64,000 bases of DNA from Citrobacter sp. Res13-Sevr-PEB04-36 (GCF_015672735.1 NZ_JADABY010000014.1:1-64000), one strand, 5' to 3'. Counted from the stretch's first letter, positions 1 to 10,712 are shown. Numbers and translations are program-made. The notes: generated by a model not told the origin, from the sequence alone.

Positions 1-76
1 AGTGAGAGAACGTTGCGGCAGCAACGGCCCGCAGGGTGAGCCACGTAGTGGCGAGTAATCCTCTATCACCGACCAA
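1..76 (+). repeat. Repeat ending in a copy of the tRNA-Pro 3' end (partial)
   Basis: Positions 57-75 match the last 19 bases of the E. coli proK-type proline tRNA (AATCCTCTATCACCGACCA), but the bases before them form no tRNA body. They instead hold two hairpins (CGTTGC/GCAACG around 11-26 and CCAC/GTGG around 41-51). This resembles the tRNA-3'-end repeats seen downstream of some enterobacterial tRNA genes, such as rtT in the tyrT operon. The real tRNA-Pro gene should lie just upstream of the window, as proK lies upstream of dppA in E. coli. Confidence 0.6.
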
Positions 77-84
77 ATTTAAAA

Positions 85-109
85 CCCTGCTCAACGAGCA
101 GGGTTTTTT
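85..109 (+). terminator. Rho-independent terminator of the tRNA-Pro transcript
   Basis: An 8-bp stem (CCCTGCTC/GAGCAGGG) with an AAC loop is followed by six T residues, directly after the tRNA-3'-end repeat. It is a canonical intrinsic terminator and closes the tRNA transcription unit before dppA. Confidence 0.9.
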
Positions 110-135
110 GCATTTGAGGCAGAGAGGATTTGTAG

Positions 136-161
136 GCCTGATAAGCGCAGCGCCATCAGGC
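136..161. repeat. REP element
   Basis: An imperfect palindrome, GCCTGATAAGCG...CGCCATCAGGC, typical of enterobacterial REP sequences. It is a single unit in the intergenic space upstream of dppA. Confidence 0.85.
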
Positions 162-609
162 AATTAAAGCGCGTGGGGGCCGGTATCGCCGGCCTATCTG
201 TGTGGTGCTGGCAGGACGTATTTTGCGTTTTCCCGTCCCTATTTTGACCTTCATTTTATCTGCAAAAATTGTGTACCACTTCCCACTGTTTGTTAACGAC
301 TCTGTGACATATTCCATTGTCTTTTTTTATATTTGCTTGAAACTTTTTTTGCGCTACTTATGGCTGAACCTGGCATTTTACGCTGTGCGCTTTAACGTTC
401 GTGGTATTAATCGCTCAGATATGCAGCATTTATTAAGAAATTTTTCACATTTTGCATAAATGTTAATCACTAAATGTTGCTAAATATGAAGATATTTATT
501 CTGGTATAGGCCGCGTAGCACAAATTTCCCTGCTGAAAATGCCCCTCTGCACTTTTTTTAATCTTTGTTTGTGGATTCTCACCGTTGGCGTAAATCACGG
601 TTACCTGTA
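162..609. other. Long AT-rich region upstream of the dppA promoter
   Basis: About 450 bases without a supported gene. An 85-codon open frame at 202-459 is hydrophobic and T-rich with no ribosome binding site, so I do not call it. AT-rich tracts (for example 316-350 and 420-460) suit H-NS or Lrp-type binding in front of a nutrient-controlled operon, but no specific operator is clear. Confidence 0.5.
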
Positions 610-646
610 TTGACGTTTTCACATTCTGTTGACAGATTGTAGGGCA
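610..646 (+). promoter_or_regulatory. Probable dppA promoter
   Basis: TTGACG at 610-615 and GATTGT at 635-640 (19-bp gap) are the best -35/-10 pair. They put the start near 646, about 165 bases before the dppA ATG, in line with the long leader known for E. coli dppA. A second TTGACA at 629-634 has no convincing -10 partner. Confidence 0.5.
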
Positions 647-780
647 TGAGGGGCATTTCATGGAGAATCCGCACTGCAACTCAGTCGCTTATGTGAACGG
701 AATCCCCATCCTCTTAACGCCGACCCGGCCGGGTAAAAAACAAAAAAGGCCAGGCGGTGCAAACCCACTGCAAAGGGTAA

Positions 781-797
781 AACAACAAACATCACAT
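781..797 (+). promoter_or_regulatory. GcvB-type small RNA target in the dppA leader
   Basis: The CA-rich stretch AACAACAAACATCACAT lies just upstream of the GGAG ribosome binding site (800-803). GcvB represses dppA through its GU-rich R1 region pairing with such CA-rich sites in Salmonella and E. coli. The site is seen directly; regulation is inferred from the known homologue. Confidence 0.65.
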
Positions 798-810
798 TTG
801 GAGCAGAAGA

Positions 811-2418
811 ATGAGTATTTCCTTGAAGAAGTCAGGGATGCTGAAGCTTGGTCTGAGCCTGGTGGCTATGACCTGCGCCGCAAGCGTACAGGCTAAAACT
901 CTGGTTTATTGTTCAGAAGGATCTCCTGAAGGCTTTAACCCACAGCTTTTCACTTCTGGCACAACCTATGATGCCAGTTCAGTACCGATCTATAACCGCC
1001 TGGTTGAGTTCAAAACCGGTACCACTGAAGTGATTCCGGGCTTGGCTGATAAGTGGGAAATCAGCGAAGACGGTAAAACCTATACCTTCCATCTGCGTCA
1101 GGGTGTGAAGTGGCAGGACAATAAAGAATTTAAACCGACCCGTACTTTCAACGCTGATGACGTTGTTTTCTCCTTCGACCGTCAGAAAAATGCTCAAAAC
1201 CCGTACCATAAAGTCTCTGGCGGCAGCTACGAATACTTTGAAGGCATGGGTCTGCAAGACCTGATTAGTGAAGTGAAGAAAGTCGACGACAACACGGTTC
1301 AGTTCGTGCTGACTCGCCCGGAAGCGCCATTCCTTGCGGATCTGGCGATGGACTTCGCTTCTATTCTTTCCAAAGAATATGCCGATAACATGCTGAAAGC
1401 TGGCTCCCCGGAGAAAGTGGATCTGAACCCAATCGGTACCGGTCCGTTCCAGATGCAGCAGTACCAGAAAGACTCGCGCATTCTGTATAAAGCATTTGAC
1501 GGTTACTGGGGTACTAAGCCGCAGATCGATCGTTTGGTCTTCTCCATCACGCCTGACGCGTCCGTGCGTTACGCCAAGCTGCAGAAGAATGAGTGCCAGG
1601 TCATGCCGTACCCGAACCCGGCTGACATCGCGCGTATGAAGCAGGACAAAAACCTCAACCTGCTGGAGCAGGCGGGCCTGAACGTCGGCTACCTCTCTTT
1701 CAACACCGAGAAGAAACCATTTGATGATGTGAAAGTGCGTCAGGCGCTGACTTACGCAGTGAACAAAGAAGCGATCATTAAAGCGGTTTATCAGGGCGCT
1801 GGCGTTGCCGCGAAGAACCTGATCCCGCCAACCATGTGGGGTTATAACGACGACGTTAAAGACTACAGCTACGATCCGGAAAAAGCCAAGGCGCTGCTGA
1901 AAGAAGCGGGTCAGGATAAAGGCTTTACCGTTGAGCTGTGGGCAATGCCGGTACAACGTCCGTACAACCCGAACGCTCGCCGTATGGCTGAGATGATTCA
2001 GGCTGACTGGGCGAAGATTGGCGTACAGGCCAAAATCGTAACCTACGAGTGGGGCGAGTACCTCAAGCGTGCTAAAGCAGGCGAGCACCAGGCCGTTATG
2101 ATGGGCTGGACTGGTGACAATGGGGATCCGGATAACTTCTTCGCTACCCTGTTTAGCTGTGCGGCGGCGAAAGATGGCTCCAACTACTCCCGCTGGTGCT
2201 ACAAGCCGTTTGAAGACCTGATTCAACCGGCACGCGCGACCGACGACCACAACAAGCGTATTGAACTCTACAAACAAGCTCAGGTAGTGATGCATGACCA
2301 GGCGCCTGCGCTGATCATTGCTCACTCCACCGTGTATGAGCCAGTGCGTAAAGAAGTCAAAGGCTATGTGGTTGATCCATTAGGCAAACACCACTTCGAA
2401 AATGTCTCTATCGAATAA
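811..2418 (+). CDS. dppA: Periplasmic dipeptide-binding protein DppA
   Basis: A 535-residue SBP_bac_5 family binding protein, the same length as E. coli DppA. Residues 1-28 form a Sec signal peptide (basic start, hydrophobic core, cleavage after VQA). The mature protein captures dipeptides for the DppBCDF ABC transporter and in E. coli also binds haem and acts with Tap in chemotaxis. The ATG follows a GGAG Shine-Dalgarno sequence; a frame starting at 660 is a shadow of the leader. It is the first gene of dppABCDF, separated from dppB by a hairpin and BIME that probably let dppA be expressed above the rest. A long antisense frame opposite is a codon-bias artefact. Confidence 0.98.
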   Translation: MSISLKKSGMLKLGLSLVAMTCAASVQAKTLVYCSEGSPEGFNPQLFTSGTTYDASSVPIYNRLVEFKTGTTEVIPGLADKWEISEDGKTYTFHLRQGVKWQDNKEFKPTRTFNADDVVFSFDRQKNAQNPYHKVSGGSYEYFEGMGLQDLISEVKKVDDNTVQFVLTRPEAPFLADLAMDFASILSKEYADNMLKAGSPEKVDLNPIGTGPFQMQQYQKDSRILYKAFDGYWGTKPQIDRLVFSITPDASVRYAKLQKNECQVMPYPNPADIARMKQDKNLNLLEQAGLNVGYLSFNTEKKPFDDVKVRQALTYAVNKEAIIKAVYQGAGVAAKNLIPPTMWGYNDDVKDYSYDPEKAKALLKEAGQDKGFTVELWAMPVQRPYNPNARRMAEMIQADWAKIGVQAKIVTYEWGEYLKRAKAGEHQAVMMGWTGDNGDPDNFFATLFSCAAAKDGSNYSRWCYKPFEDLIQPARATDDHNKRIELYKQAQVVMHDQAPALIIAHSTVYEPVRKEVKGYVVDPLGKHHFENVSIE

Positions 2419-2428
2419 TTAAAACTCA

Positions 2429-2513
2429 GGGGTGTTCATGCACCCCATGCCTGGCGGCGCTACGCTTGCGCAGGCCTACGAGAGTAGGCCGGATAAGCGT
2501 AGCGCCATCCGGC
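2429..2513 (+). repeat. dppA-dppB intergenic hairpin plus two-unit BIME
   Basis: A perfect 6-bp hairpin (GGGGTG/CACCCC, 2429-2446) follows the dppA stop. Two REP units follow at 2449-2475 and 2488-2513. This arrangement typically stabilises the upstream message and attenuates the downstream genes, giving excess binding protein over the membrane and ATPase subunits. Confidence 0.85.
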
Positions 2514-2611
2514 GTAGTGCTTTACCCACAGTTGTTTATGCGTGGGATAAGATTTGTGAGCAATACAGATTCACGGTTCCAGGCCGTGCGTCATTAGAGA
2601 GAATCCGGGTT

Positions 2612-3631
2612 ATGTTGCAGTTCATTCTCCGACGTTTGGGACTCGTCATCCCTACGTTTATCGGTATCACTCTTCTCACCTTTGCTTTCGTCCATATGAT
2701 CCCCGGCGATCCGGTAATGATCATGGCGGGTGAGCGTGGGATCTCCCCTGAGCGTCATGCTCAACTGCTGGCTGAACTCGGTCTGGATAAACCGATGTGG
2801 CAGCAGTACCTCCATTATATTTGGGGGGTTATGCATGGTGACTTAGGCATTTCGTTAAAAAGCCGCTTACCAGTGTGGGAAGAGTTCGTGCCGCGCTTTA
2901 AAGCGACACTGGAACTCGGCGTCTGCGCCATGATGTTTGCCACTGCAGTAGGCATTCCGGTCGGCGTACTTGCTGCGGTTAAGCGTGGCTCCATTTTCGA
3001 TCACACCGCTGTGGGTCTGGCGCTGACCGGCTACTCCATGCCTATCTTTTGGTGGGGCATGATGCTGATCATGCTGGTTTCCGTGCAGTGGAACCTGACG
3101 CCGGTTTCCGGGCGGGTGAGCGATATGGTGTTCCTTGATGATTCCAACCCGCTGACCGGCTTTATGCTGATCGATACCGCCATCTGGGGTGAGGAGGGCA
3201 ACTTCATTGATGCCGTGGCGCATATGATCCTGCCCGCGATGGTGCTGGGCACCATTCCACTGGCGGTGATTGTGCGTATGACCCGTTCGTCAATGTTGGA
3301 AGTGCTGGGCGAAGATTACATTCGTACCGCGCGCGCCAAAGGGCTGACACGGATGCGTGTGATCGTCATTCATGCTCTGCGCAACGCCATGCTGCCCGTG
3401 GTGACCGTTATCGGTCTGCAGGTTGGTACGCTGCTGGCAGGGGCTATTCTGACCGAAACCATTTTCTCGTGGCCGGGTCTGGGGCGCTGGCTGATTGATG
3501 CGCTGCAACGCCGTGATTATCCGGTAGTGCAGGGTGGTGTATTACTGGTAGCGACGATGATTATTCTCGTCAACCTGCTGGTAGACCTGCTGTACGGCGT
3601 GGTGAACCCGCGTATTCGGCATAAGAAGTAA
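2612..3631 (+). CDS. dppB: Dipeptide ABC transporter permease DppB
   Basis: A 339-residue inner-membrane permease (BPD_transp_1). The open frame begins at 2432 inside the BIME, but the ATG at 2612 (MLQFILRRLG) gives the E. coli length and the usual N-terminal sequence of this family. The N-terminal membrane helix and the FTFVH-like start of the family are followed by further helices. The EAA motif region near the end (residues about 230-260, EDYIRTARAKGL) contacts the ATPase. It pairs with DppC to form the channel and sits 9 bases before dppC. Confidence 0.97.
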   Translation: MLQFILRRLGLVIPTFIGITLLTFAFVHMIPGDPVMIMAGERGISPERHAQLLAELGLDKPMWQQYLHYIWGVMHGDLGISLKSRLPVWEEFVPRFKATLELGVCAMMFATAVGIPVGVLAAVKRGSIFDHTAVGLALTGYSMPIFWWGMMLIMLVSVQWNLTPVSGRVSDMVFLDDSNPLTGFMLIDTAIWGEEGNFIDAVAHMILPAMVLGTIPLAVIVRMTRSSMLEVLGEDYIRTARAKGLTRMRVIVIHALRNAMLPVVTVIGLQVGTLLAGAILTETIFSWPGLGRWLIDALQRRDYPVVQGGVLLVATMIILVNLLVDLLYGVVNPRIRHKK

Positions 3632-3640
3632 GGGGCCATC

Positions 3641-4543
3641 ATGTCACAGGTTACTGAAAATAAAGTTATTGCTGCACCGGTGCCGATGACCCCGTTGCAG
3701 GAGTTCTGGCACTATTTTAAACGCAACAAAGGTGCGGTTGTTGGCCTCGTTTATGTGGTCATCGTGCTGTTTATTGCCATTTTCGCCAACTGGATTGCGC
3801 CCTATAACCCGGCGGAACAGTTTCGCGATACGCTGCTGGCACCTCCTGCGTGGCAGGAAGGGGGCTCGTGGGCGCATCTGTTCGGTACTGACGACGTGGG
3901 ACGCGATGTGTTATCGCGCTTGATGTATGGTGCACGATTGTCGCTGCTGGTCGGCTGTCTGGTGGTGGTGCTGTCGCTGGTGATGGGGGTTATCCTCGGC
4001 CTGGTGGCCGGTTATTTCGGCGGTATTGTTGATAACATCATCATGCGTGTGGTCGATATCATGCTGGCGCTGCCGAGTCTGTTGCTGGCTCTGGTGTTGG
4101 TCGCCGTATTTGGCCCGTCGATTGGTAACGCTGCGCTGGCGCTGACGTTCGTGGCACTGCCGCACTATGTGCGTCTGACCCGCGCGGCCGTGCTGGTGGA
4201 AGTGAACCGTGACTACGTCACCGCATCTCGCGTGGCGGGGGCCGGGGCGATGCGCCAGATGTTCGTCAACATTCTTCCTAACTGTCTTGCGCCGCTGATT
4301 GTTCAGGCGTCGCTTGGCTTCTCTAACGCCATTCTCGATATGGCCGCGCTTGGCTTCCTGGGTATGGGTGCGCAGCCGCCAACACCGGAGTGGGGCACCA
4401 TGCTCTCTGATGTGTTGCAGTTCGCGCAAAGTGCCTGGTGGGTCGTGACCTTCCCGGGTCTGGCGATCCTGCTGACGGTGCTGGCATTTAACCTGATGGG
4501 TGACGGTCTGCGTGACGCGCTCGATCCCAAACTGAAGCAGTAA
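3641..4543 (+). CDS. dppC: Dipeptide ABC transporter permease DppC
   Basis: A 300-residue inner-membrane permease with the N-terminal OppC-type extension (residues 1-50, one helix at about 35-55) and the BPD_transp_1 domain. The EAA loop reads [12 protein letters not shown] near residue 190. It forms the heterodimeric channel with DppB. It lies 9 bases after dppB and 10 bases before dppD, in one transcription unit. The length equals that of E. coli DppC. Confidence 0.97.
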   Translation: MSQVTENKVIAAPVPMTPLQEFWHYFKRNKGAVVGLVYVVIVLFIAIFANWIAPYNPAEQFRDTLLAPPAWQEGGSWAHLFGTDDVGRDVLSRLMYGARLSLLVGCLVVVLSLVMGVILGLVAGYFGGIVDNIIMRVVDIMLALPSLLLALVLVAVFGPSIGNAALALTFVALPHYVRLTRAAVLVEVNRDYVTASRVAGAGAMRQMFVNILPNCLAPLIVQASLGFSNAILDMAALGFLGMGAQPPTPEWGTMLSDVLQFAQSAWWVVTFPGLAILLTVLAFNLMGDGLRDALDPKLKQ

Positions 4544-4553
4544 GAGGCTCGAG

Positions 4554-5537
4554 ATGGCGTTATTAAATGTAGACAAATTATCTGTACATTTCGGCGACGT
4601 TGGCGCCGAATTCCGAGCCGTAGACCGCATCAGCTACAGTGTGAATCAGGGCGAAGTGGTGGGGATTGTCGGGGAATCTGGCTCTGGTAAGTCTGTCAGT
4701 TCACTGGCGATTATGGGGTTGATTGACTACCCTGGCCGCGTGATGGCGGAAAGCCTGGAGTTTAATGGCCGTGACCTGAAACGCATCTCTGAGAAAGAGC
4801 GTCGGCAGCTGGTGGGTGCCGAAGTGGCGATGATCTTCCAGGACCCAATGACCAGCCTCAACCCGTGCTATACCGTCGGCTACCAGATTATGGAAGCCAT
4901 TAAGGTGCATCAGGGCGGCAACAAGAAAACCCGCATTCAGCGGGCAATTGACCTGCTGACGCAGGTGGGTATTCCCGACCCGGCCTCACGCCTCGATGTG
5001 TATCCGCACCAGCTGTCCGGCGGGATGAGCCAGCGCGTGATGATCGCCATGGCGATAGCCTGTCGTCCGAAGCTGTTGATTGCCGATGAACCGACAACTG
5101 CGCTGGATGTGACTATTCAGGCGCAGATCATCGAACTGCTGCTGGAGCTACAGCAGAAAGAAAATATGGCGTTGGTGTTGATTACGCATGACCTGGCTTT
5201 GGTGGCGGAAGCAGCACACAAAATTATCGTGATGTATGCTGGTCAGGTAGTGGAAACCGGGGCCGCGCATGATATTTTCCGCGCGCCTCGCCATCCGTAC
5301 ACCCAGGCATTGTTGCGCGCGTTGCCGGAGTTTGCGCAGGATAAAGCGCGTCTGGCCTCGTTGCCGGGCGTGGTGCCGGGTAAATACGACCGTCCGAACG
5401 GTTGTCTGTTGAACCCGCGCTGCCCGTATGCCACAGATACATGCCGTAGCGTGGAACCTGAGCTGAACATTCTGGGCAATGGTCGCCAGTCGAAATGCCA
5501 CTACCCACTTGATGATGCCGGGAGGCCCACACTATGA
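4554..5537 (+). CDS. dppD: Dipeptide ABC transporter ATPase DppD
   Basis: A 327-residue ABC ATPase. Walker A is GESGSGKS near residue 41, the ABC signature is LSGGMSQR, and Walker B is [14 protein letters not shown]. The C-terminal oligopeptide/dipeptide extension carries the Cys cluster ([14 protein letters not shown]) that binds an iron-sulphur cluster in related transporters. It overlaps dppF by 4 bases (ATGA), implying translational coupling and a DppD-DppF heterodimer. Confidence 0.97.
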   Translation: MALLNVDKLSVHFGDVGAEFRAVDRISYSVNQGEVVGIVGESGSGKSVSSLAIMGLIDYPGRVMAESLEFNGRDLKRISEKERRQLVGAEVAMIFQDPMTSLNPCYTVGYQIMEAIKVHQGGNKKTRIQRAIDLLTQVGIPDPASRLDVYPHQLSGGMSQRVMIAMAIACRPKLLIADEPTTALDVTIQAQIIELLLELQQKENMALVLITHDLALVAEAAHKIIVMYAGQVVETGAAHDIFRAPRHPYTQALLRALPEFAQDKARLASLPGVVPGKYDRPNGCLLNPRCPYATDTCRSVEPELNILGNGRQSKCHYPLDDAGRPTL

Positions 5538-6538
5538 GTACGCATGAGGCCACCACGCAACAGCCTCTGTTGCTGGCCACCGATCTGAAAAAATACTATC
5601 CGGTGAAGAAAGGGCTATTCGCTCCGGAACGTCTAGTGAAAGCACTGGATGGCGTCTCGTTTACCCTTGAGCGTGGCAAAACGCTGGCAGTAGTGGGTGA
5701 ATCTGGCTGCGGCAAGTCAACGCTGGGCCGCCTGCTGACGATGATTGAAACCCCTACCGGCGGTGAGCTGTATTATCAGGGGCAGGACTTGCTCAAGCAT
5801 GACCCGCAGGCGCAGAAGCTGCGTCGGCAAAAAATCCAGATTGTGTTCCAGAACCCGTACGGTTCGCTGAACCCGCGTAAGAAAGTGGGGCAGATTCTGG
5901 AGGAGCCGTTGCAGATCAACACCAGCTTAAGCAAAGAGCAGCGACGTGAAAAAGCGCTGGCGATGATGGCGAAAGTCGGCCTGAAAACCGAGCACTACGA
6001 TCGCTATCCGCACATGTTCTCCGGCGGCCAACGTCAGCGTATTGCCATCGCCCGCGGTCTGATGCTCGACCCGGACGTGGTGATTGCCGACGAACCGGTC
6101 TCCGCGCTGGACGTTTCCGTGCGTGCACAGGTGCTGAACCTGATGATGGATCTGCAGCAGGATCTGGGTCTGTCCTATGTCTTTATCTCCCACGACCTGT
6201 CGGTGGTGGAACATATTGCCGATGAAGTGATGGTGATGTATTTAGGTCGCTGCGTGGAGAAAGGCACCAAAGATCAGATCTTCAACAATCCGCGTCATCC
6301 GTACACCCAGGCGCTGCTCTCCGCGACGCCGCGTCTGAACCCGGACGACCGTCGTGAGCGTATCAAGCTGACCGGCGAGCTGCCAAGCCCGCTGAATCCG
6401 CCGCCGGGCTGCGCGTTCAACGCCCGCTGCCGTCGTCGCTTTGGTCCTTGTACCCAGCTACAGCCACAGCTTAAAGATTACGGCGGTCAGTTGGTGGCGT
6501 GCTTTGCCGTAGATCAGGATGAGAATCCGCAGCAATAA
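5534..6538 (+). CDS. dppF: Dipeptide ABC transporter ATPase DppF
   Basis: A 334-residue ABC ATPase, partner of DppD. It has Walker A GESGCGKS, signature FSGGQRQR and Walker [15 protein letters not shown]. The C-terminal OppF-type tail has the Cys motif [14 protein letters not shown]. It is the last gene of the operon and is followed within 25 bases by an intrinsic terminator. The length is the same as in E. coli. Confidence 0.97.
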   Translation: MSTHEATTQQPLLLATDLKKYYPVKKGLFAPERLVKALDGVSFTLERGKTLAVVGESGCGKSTLGRLLTMIETPTGGELYYQGQDLLKHDPQAQKLRRQKIQIVFQNPYGSLNPRKKVGQILEEPLQINTSLSKEQRREKALAMMAKVGLKTEHYDRYPHMFSGGQRQRIAIARGLMLDPDVVIADEPVSALDVSVRAQVLNLMMDLQQDLGLSYVFISHDLSVVEHIADEVMVMYLGRCVEKGTKDQIFNNPRHPYTQALLSATPRLNPDDRRERIKLTGELPSPLNPPPGCAFNARCRRRFGPCTQLQPQLKDYGGQLVACFAVDQDENPQQ

Positions 6539-6560
6539 GCGTGGGTTATGACCCAATAAC

Positions 6561-6585
6561 CGGAGCCTTGTGCTCCGTTTTTTTT
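6561..6585 (+). terminator. dpp operon terminator
   Basis: The stem CGGAGC/GCTCCG with a CTTGT loop is followed by eight T residues, 22 bases after the dppF stop. Confidence 0.92.
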
Positions 6586-6714
6586 ATATTTCGTTTTTAC
6601 TTCCACAATGTGAGTCCATTGGCAGAACATTATTCCACAGCGTCTAGAATGTAGTCAGATTATTGAGCGTCACAGAAATATCTACTTCGCAGTTGCTAAC
6701 TACCTGGAGCAAAT

Positions 6715-7917
6715 GTGGTCACGATACGCTGGGATATTAAAACAATTGATCGCTTGTCTATGGTTGAGGATGTCCTGAAGGAGTTTTCCTGCTGTGATAT
6801 CAATATCATCTCAATGAAAGTGACGGCTGGCCGGATCCTGATTAAATCCTGGTGCCGTCAGTTGCAGGATATTTCCTGTGTACAATCCTGCTTAAGCCAG
6901 CGAGCCGATATTATTAACGTCGCTTACCTTTGCGAAGAGATAAGCGAACTGTCGATGCCTGAACCAGAACGTCCACGCTATTTTTCGGACATTATTTGTA
7001 GCAGCCAGAGCATGCAGGCACTGATTGAAAAGGCGATTAGAATTGCGGACAGCAAATATACCGTCCTGATCCGTGGCGAAACCGGGACCGGTAAAGAACT
7101 GTTAGCCCGGGCAATCCATAATTCTGGCCAGCGCAGCTTTTATCCCTTTATTCCGGTTAACTGCTCCGCATTACCCGAGTCGCTGATGGAAAGTGAATTT
7201 TTCGGCTATGAAAAAGGGGCTTTCAGTGGTGCGGACGGTAAAGGTAAAAAAGGGCTGTTTGAAATGGCCGATAAAGGTACCCTTTTTCTGGATGAATTTG
7301 GCGAGATGCCGCTGAATTTACAGGCCAAATTATTGCGTGTACTTCAGGATGGTGGGATTCGCCGCGTGGGTGGGGCGCAGATTATTCCGGTTAACGTGCG
7401 TATTATTGTGGCAACCAACGCCAATCTGGAAGATATGGTCGAGCAACGCCTGCTGCGCGCCGACCTCTATTATCGAATTAACGTACTCTCCCTTACTATT
7501 CCTCCGTTACGGGAACGTCCGCAGGACCTCAGCCTGTTGATCCGCCACTTTGTGCAGAAATACGCGAAAGAATTTCAGCGCCGGTTAATCCTGGATAAAG
7601 CCTGCTTTGATGCTATGCATCATCACGGCTGGCCGGGGAACGTGCGCGAATTGGAAAACACCATCATTCGTCTGATGTTGATGGCAGAATCTGATGTGAT
7701 TACCCGAGAAGATTTGGGAATAGTGGAGATGTCGTCAGGTAAACAGATTCATGCCGAGCGACCTTTTAAACAGCAGGTTCAGTGCGCTGAGCGTCAGTTG
7801 ATTGAACAGATGGTAGAAGAGAATGTCTCGTCGCGGCATATTGCCAAAGCGCTGGGCGTATCGCATACAACGGTGCTGAATAAAATTCGTAGTTATCAGC
7901 TGGAGAGTGTGAATTAA
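6715..7917 (+). CDS. TyrR-like sigma-54 enhancer-binding regulator of methionine gamma-lyase genes
   Basis: A 400-residue bacterial enhancer-binding protein. Residues 1-75 look like an ACT-type ligand domain as in TyrR. The AAA+ domain has Walker A GETGTGKE (121-128), the sigma-54 contact loop GAFSGAD (168-174) and Walker B TLFLDEFGEM (189-198). The C-terminus is a helix-turn-helix (SSRHIAKALGVSHTTVLNKI). Unlike E. coli TyrR, which has lost GAFTGA, this one keeps a near-canonical loop and should activate sigma-54. It converges on yhjV-megL, whose promoter has a perfect -24/-12 element, so it is most likely the local activator responding to an amino acid. Start GTG with an upstream GGAG at about 6706. 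Confidence 0.8.
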   Translation: MVTIRWDIKTIDRLSMVEDVLKEFSCCDINIISMKVTAGRILIKSWCRQLQDISCVQSCLSQRADIINVAYLCEEISELSMPEPERPRYFSDIICSSQSMQALIEKAIRIADSKYTVLIRGETGTGKELLARAIHNSGQRSFYPFIPVNCSALPESLMESEFFGYEKGAFSGADGKGKKGLFEMADKGTLFLDEFGEMPLNLQAKLLRVLQDGGIRRVGGAQIIPVNVRIIVATNANLEDMVEQRLLRADLYYRINVLSLTIPPLRERPQDLSLLIRHFVQKYAKEFQRRLILDKACFDAMHHHGWPGNVRELENTIIRLMLMAESDVITREDLGIVEMSSGKQIHAERPFKQQVQCAERQLIEQMVEENVSSRHIAKALGVSHTTVLNKIRSYQLESVN

Positions 7918-7941
7918 GCGCCGTCAGGGGTGTGACGGCGC
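7918..7941. terminator. Hairpin between convergent regulator and yhjV
   Basis: The 9-bp stem GCGCCGTCA/TGACGGCGC overlaps the regulator's stop codon and lies between two convergent genes. There is no strong T-run, so it may act as a transcript-end stabiliser rather than a full intrinsic terminator. Confidence 0.6.
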
Positions 7942-7963
7942 TGTCATCGGGTTATTCAATCCG

Positions 7964-9262
7964 TTACTCAATCAGCTTCAACAACGGTGACAGGCACAGC
8001 AAAATTCCGTACAGCAGGATAAGCCATGTTTTTACTCCGCGCAGTTTTTCTAGCTGTGCGACTTTATAAATCAGGAAGAACGGAATAATGCACGAGACGA
8101 TACCGTAAAGTGGGCTTCCTAACTGGAAGAACACCAGCACTGATACGCGGAATGATACCCAAATCACCAATGTGGTCACGATAAAGGCGCAAATTCCCAG
8201 CGTCAGCACCAGTGGGTTAATTTTCTCAACGTTGATCACACGACCCATTACGTTAAGAATAATACCCTTCATGGCCTCGTGGAATCCCAGATAAATACCG
8301 AAAAATGCCGTCAGTACGGCAAAAATATTCAACACTGTGGAAGTGATATGAATAATTTGCCCCGGGATCACCTGAGCTGCCAGTGCCAGCGCGGAAATAT
8401 TTTGTTCGAAGGCTGATACCGCTTCTTCATGGCTAATGGAGAAGGTAAAGGAAAATGAGAAGAACAGGATCACCGCAATCAACGTAATATAACTGATGCG
8501 GTGGGTGCGAATGACCATACGTGTTGCTAATACCCGGTCTGATACTCGTTTGCGGTAGGCGATATTCATAGGATTCAGCACCTGAATAAACACCGCCGAG
8601 AAAAAACAGAACGGGATGGTTAGCAAGACATCGCGGAAGAAGACCCCCGCCTCAGGAAATGCGCTGATATTGCTGAAGTTCCAATGGGGAACCATCGCAA
8701 AGCCAAACACGATGATGATACCCACTTTTACCACCACCATCGGGCCGGAGATTTTGAATAGCAGCTTTTCCCCGCCGGAGGCAATGGCAACCAGCACCGC
8801 AAAGATCGCGACTTTGTAGATGATCGACTGTGAAAGGTCGGTATCGGTGAGCCCGAAGGTTTTGATATAGGACGCACTGTCAAAAACAACGGATAATGAA
8901 TAGATAAATATTCCGTGGATAATCATCAGGAAATAGATGACGCCGAGAAATACGCCCCAGTTCTTTCCTAAGTAGTGACTAATAATATCGGTATAGTCAT
9001 TACAAGTTTCACTTTCAGAGAGCGTTTTTAAATAAATATCCTGCACAATATAGGTGGCGGGATAGGCAATAATAAAGGCGACAATAAATACCCAAATACC
9101 GGTTAAGCCAATTTGTACTGGCATCAGCACTGTTCCGGCGCCAATCGCCATGCCGATGCAGAGTAATACCCAGCCAAAATCGTATTTTGTAAAAGGTAGC
9201 TTTGTTGAGAAGGATGCGGCGGTTGCTGTAGTGTTGCTTAATTGTAATGTGTTGTCCTGCAT
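7964..9262 (-). CDS. yhjV: Amino acid permease YhjV (HAAAP family)
   Basis: A 432-residue inner-membrane transporter with about 11 helices, of the hydroxy/aromatic amino acid permease family (SdaC/TdcC/MtrE-like). It opens with the conserved [24 protein letters not shown] segment (residues 25-48). From memory it is close over the whole length to E. coli YhjV, which also sits next to dppF. Here it is the second gene after megL, 118 bases downstream on the same strand, so its likely substrate is methionine or another sulphur amino acid; this is inference from context. The start is ATG at 9262. Confidence 0.85.
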   Translation of the reverse strand: MQDNTLQLSNTTATAASFSTKLPFTKYDFGWVLLCIGMAIGAGTVLMPVQIGLTGIWVFIVAFIIAYPATYIVQDIYLKTLSESETCNDYTDIISHYLGKNWGVFLGVIYFLMIIHGIFIYSLSVVFDSASYIKTFGLTDTDLSQSIIYKVAIFAVLVAIASGGEKLLFKISGPMVVVKVGIIIVFGFAMVPHWNFSNISAFPEAGVFFRDVLLTIPFCFFSAVFIQVLNPMNIAYRKRVSDRVLATRMVIRTHRISYITLIAVILFFSFSFTFSISHEEAVSAFEQNISALALAAQVIPGQIIHITSTVLNIFAVLTAFFGIYLGFHEAMKGIILNVMGRVINVEKINPLVLTLGICAFIVTTLVIWVSFRVSVLVFFQLGSPLYGIVSCIIPFFLIYKVAQLEKLRGVKTWLILLYGILLCLSPLLKLIE

Positions 9263-9341
9263 AGAACCCCCTGCCGAAAATACGCGCTTTTCCCGGGAAA
9301 GGAATTACGCGTATAGCCAGGCTGTTGTACCTTGATTCTCA

Positions 9342-9375
9342 ACGGCCTGAGCCGATCTGCGTCGGTTCAGGCCGT
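9342..9375 (-). promoter_or_regulatory. Strong hairpin between megL and yhjV
   Basis: The 9-bp perfect outer stem ACGGCCTGA/TCAGGCCGT is extended by an inner GCCGA/TCGGT pairing. It lies immediately after the megL stop and has no U-tract in the transcript direction, suggesting mRNA protection or partial attenuation rather than full termination. Confidence 0.6.
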
Positions 9376-9380
9376 AATAG

Positions 9381-10607
<1,227 letters not shown>

Positions 10608-10619
10608 TCACACTCAAAT

Positions 10620-10635
10620 AGCAATAGCTGTGCCA
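10620..10635 (-). promoter_or_regulatory. Sigma-54 promoter of megL-yhjV
   Basis: The minus strand reads TGGCACAGCTATTGCT, an exact match to TGGCAC-N5-TTGCW with the -24 GG and -12 GC 10 bases apart. Transcription would begin near 10609, about 30 bases before the megL ATG. Confidence 0.92.
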
Positions 10636-10652
10636 GAAAATTAAGGTTTAAA

Positions 10653-10665
10653 TATCAATGAATTA
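10653..10665 (-). promoter_or_regulatory. IHF site
   Basis: TATCAATGAATTA on the plus strand fits the IHF consensus WATCAA-N4-TTR exactly. It lies 18 bases upstream of the -24 element, between promoter and palindrome, where IHF bends DNA in sigma-54 systems. Confidence 0.75.
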
Positions 10666-10698
10666 GATTGTTTTTGTTTCAGGGGGGCGTCAGAAAAG

Positions 10699-10712
10699 TT
10701 GCCAGCTGGCAA
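10699..10712. promoter_or_regulatory. Putative upstream activator site
   Basis: A perfect 14-bp palindrome, TTGCCAGCTGGCAA, is centred about 97 bases upstream of the predicted megL start. It differs from the E. coli TyrR box (TGTAAA-N6-TTTACA). By position it is the best candidate operator for the activator at 6715. Confidence 0.6.

Noticed and set aside
1-76. Intact tRNA-Pro gene
   Set aside because: Only the last 19 bases match the tRNA; the acceptor 5' strand, D arm and anticodon arm cannot be formed.
202-459. 85-codon frame upstream of dppA
   Set aside because: No ribosome binding site, T-rich biased composition, and lies in the long regulatory region before dppA.
979-2325. 448-codon frame antisense to dppA
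   Set aside because: Shadow of a highly biased gene; no start signal or protein-family features.
6590-6714. Sigma-54 promoter for the TyrR-like activator gene itself
   Set aside because: A TGGCAG at about 6620 lacks a correctly spaced GC -12 element.
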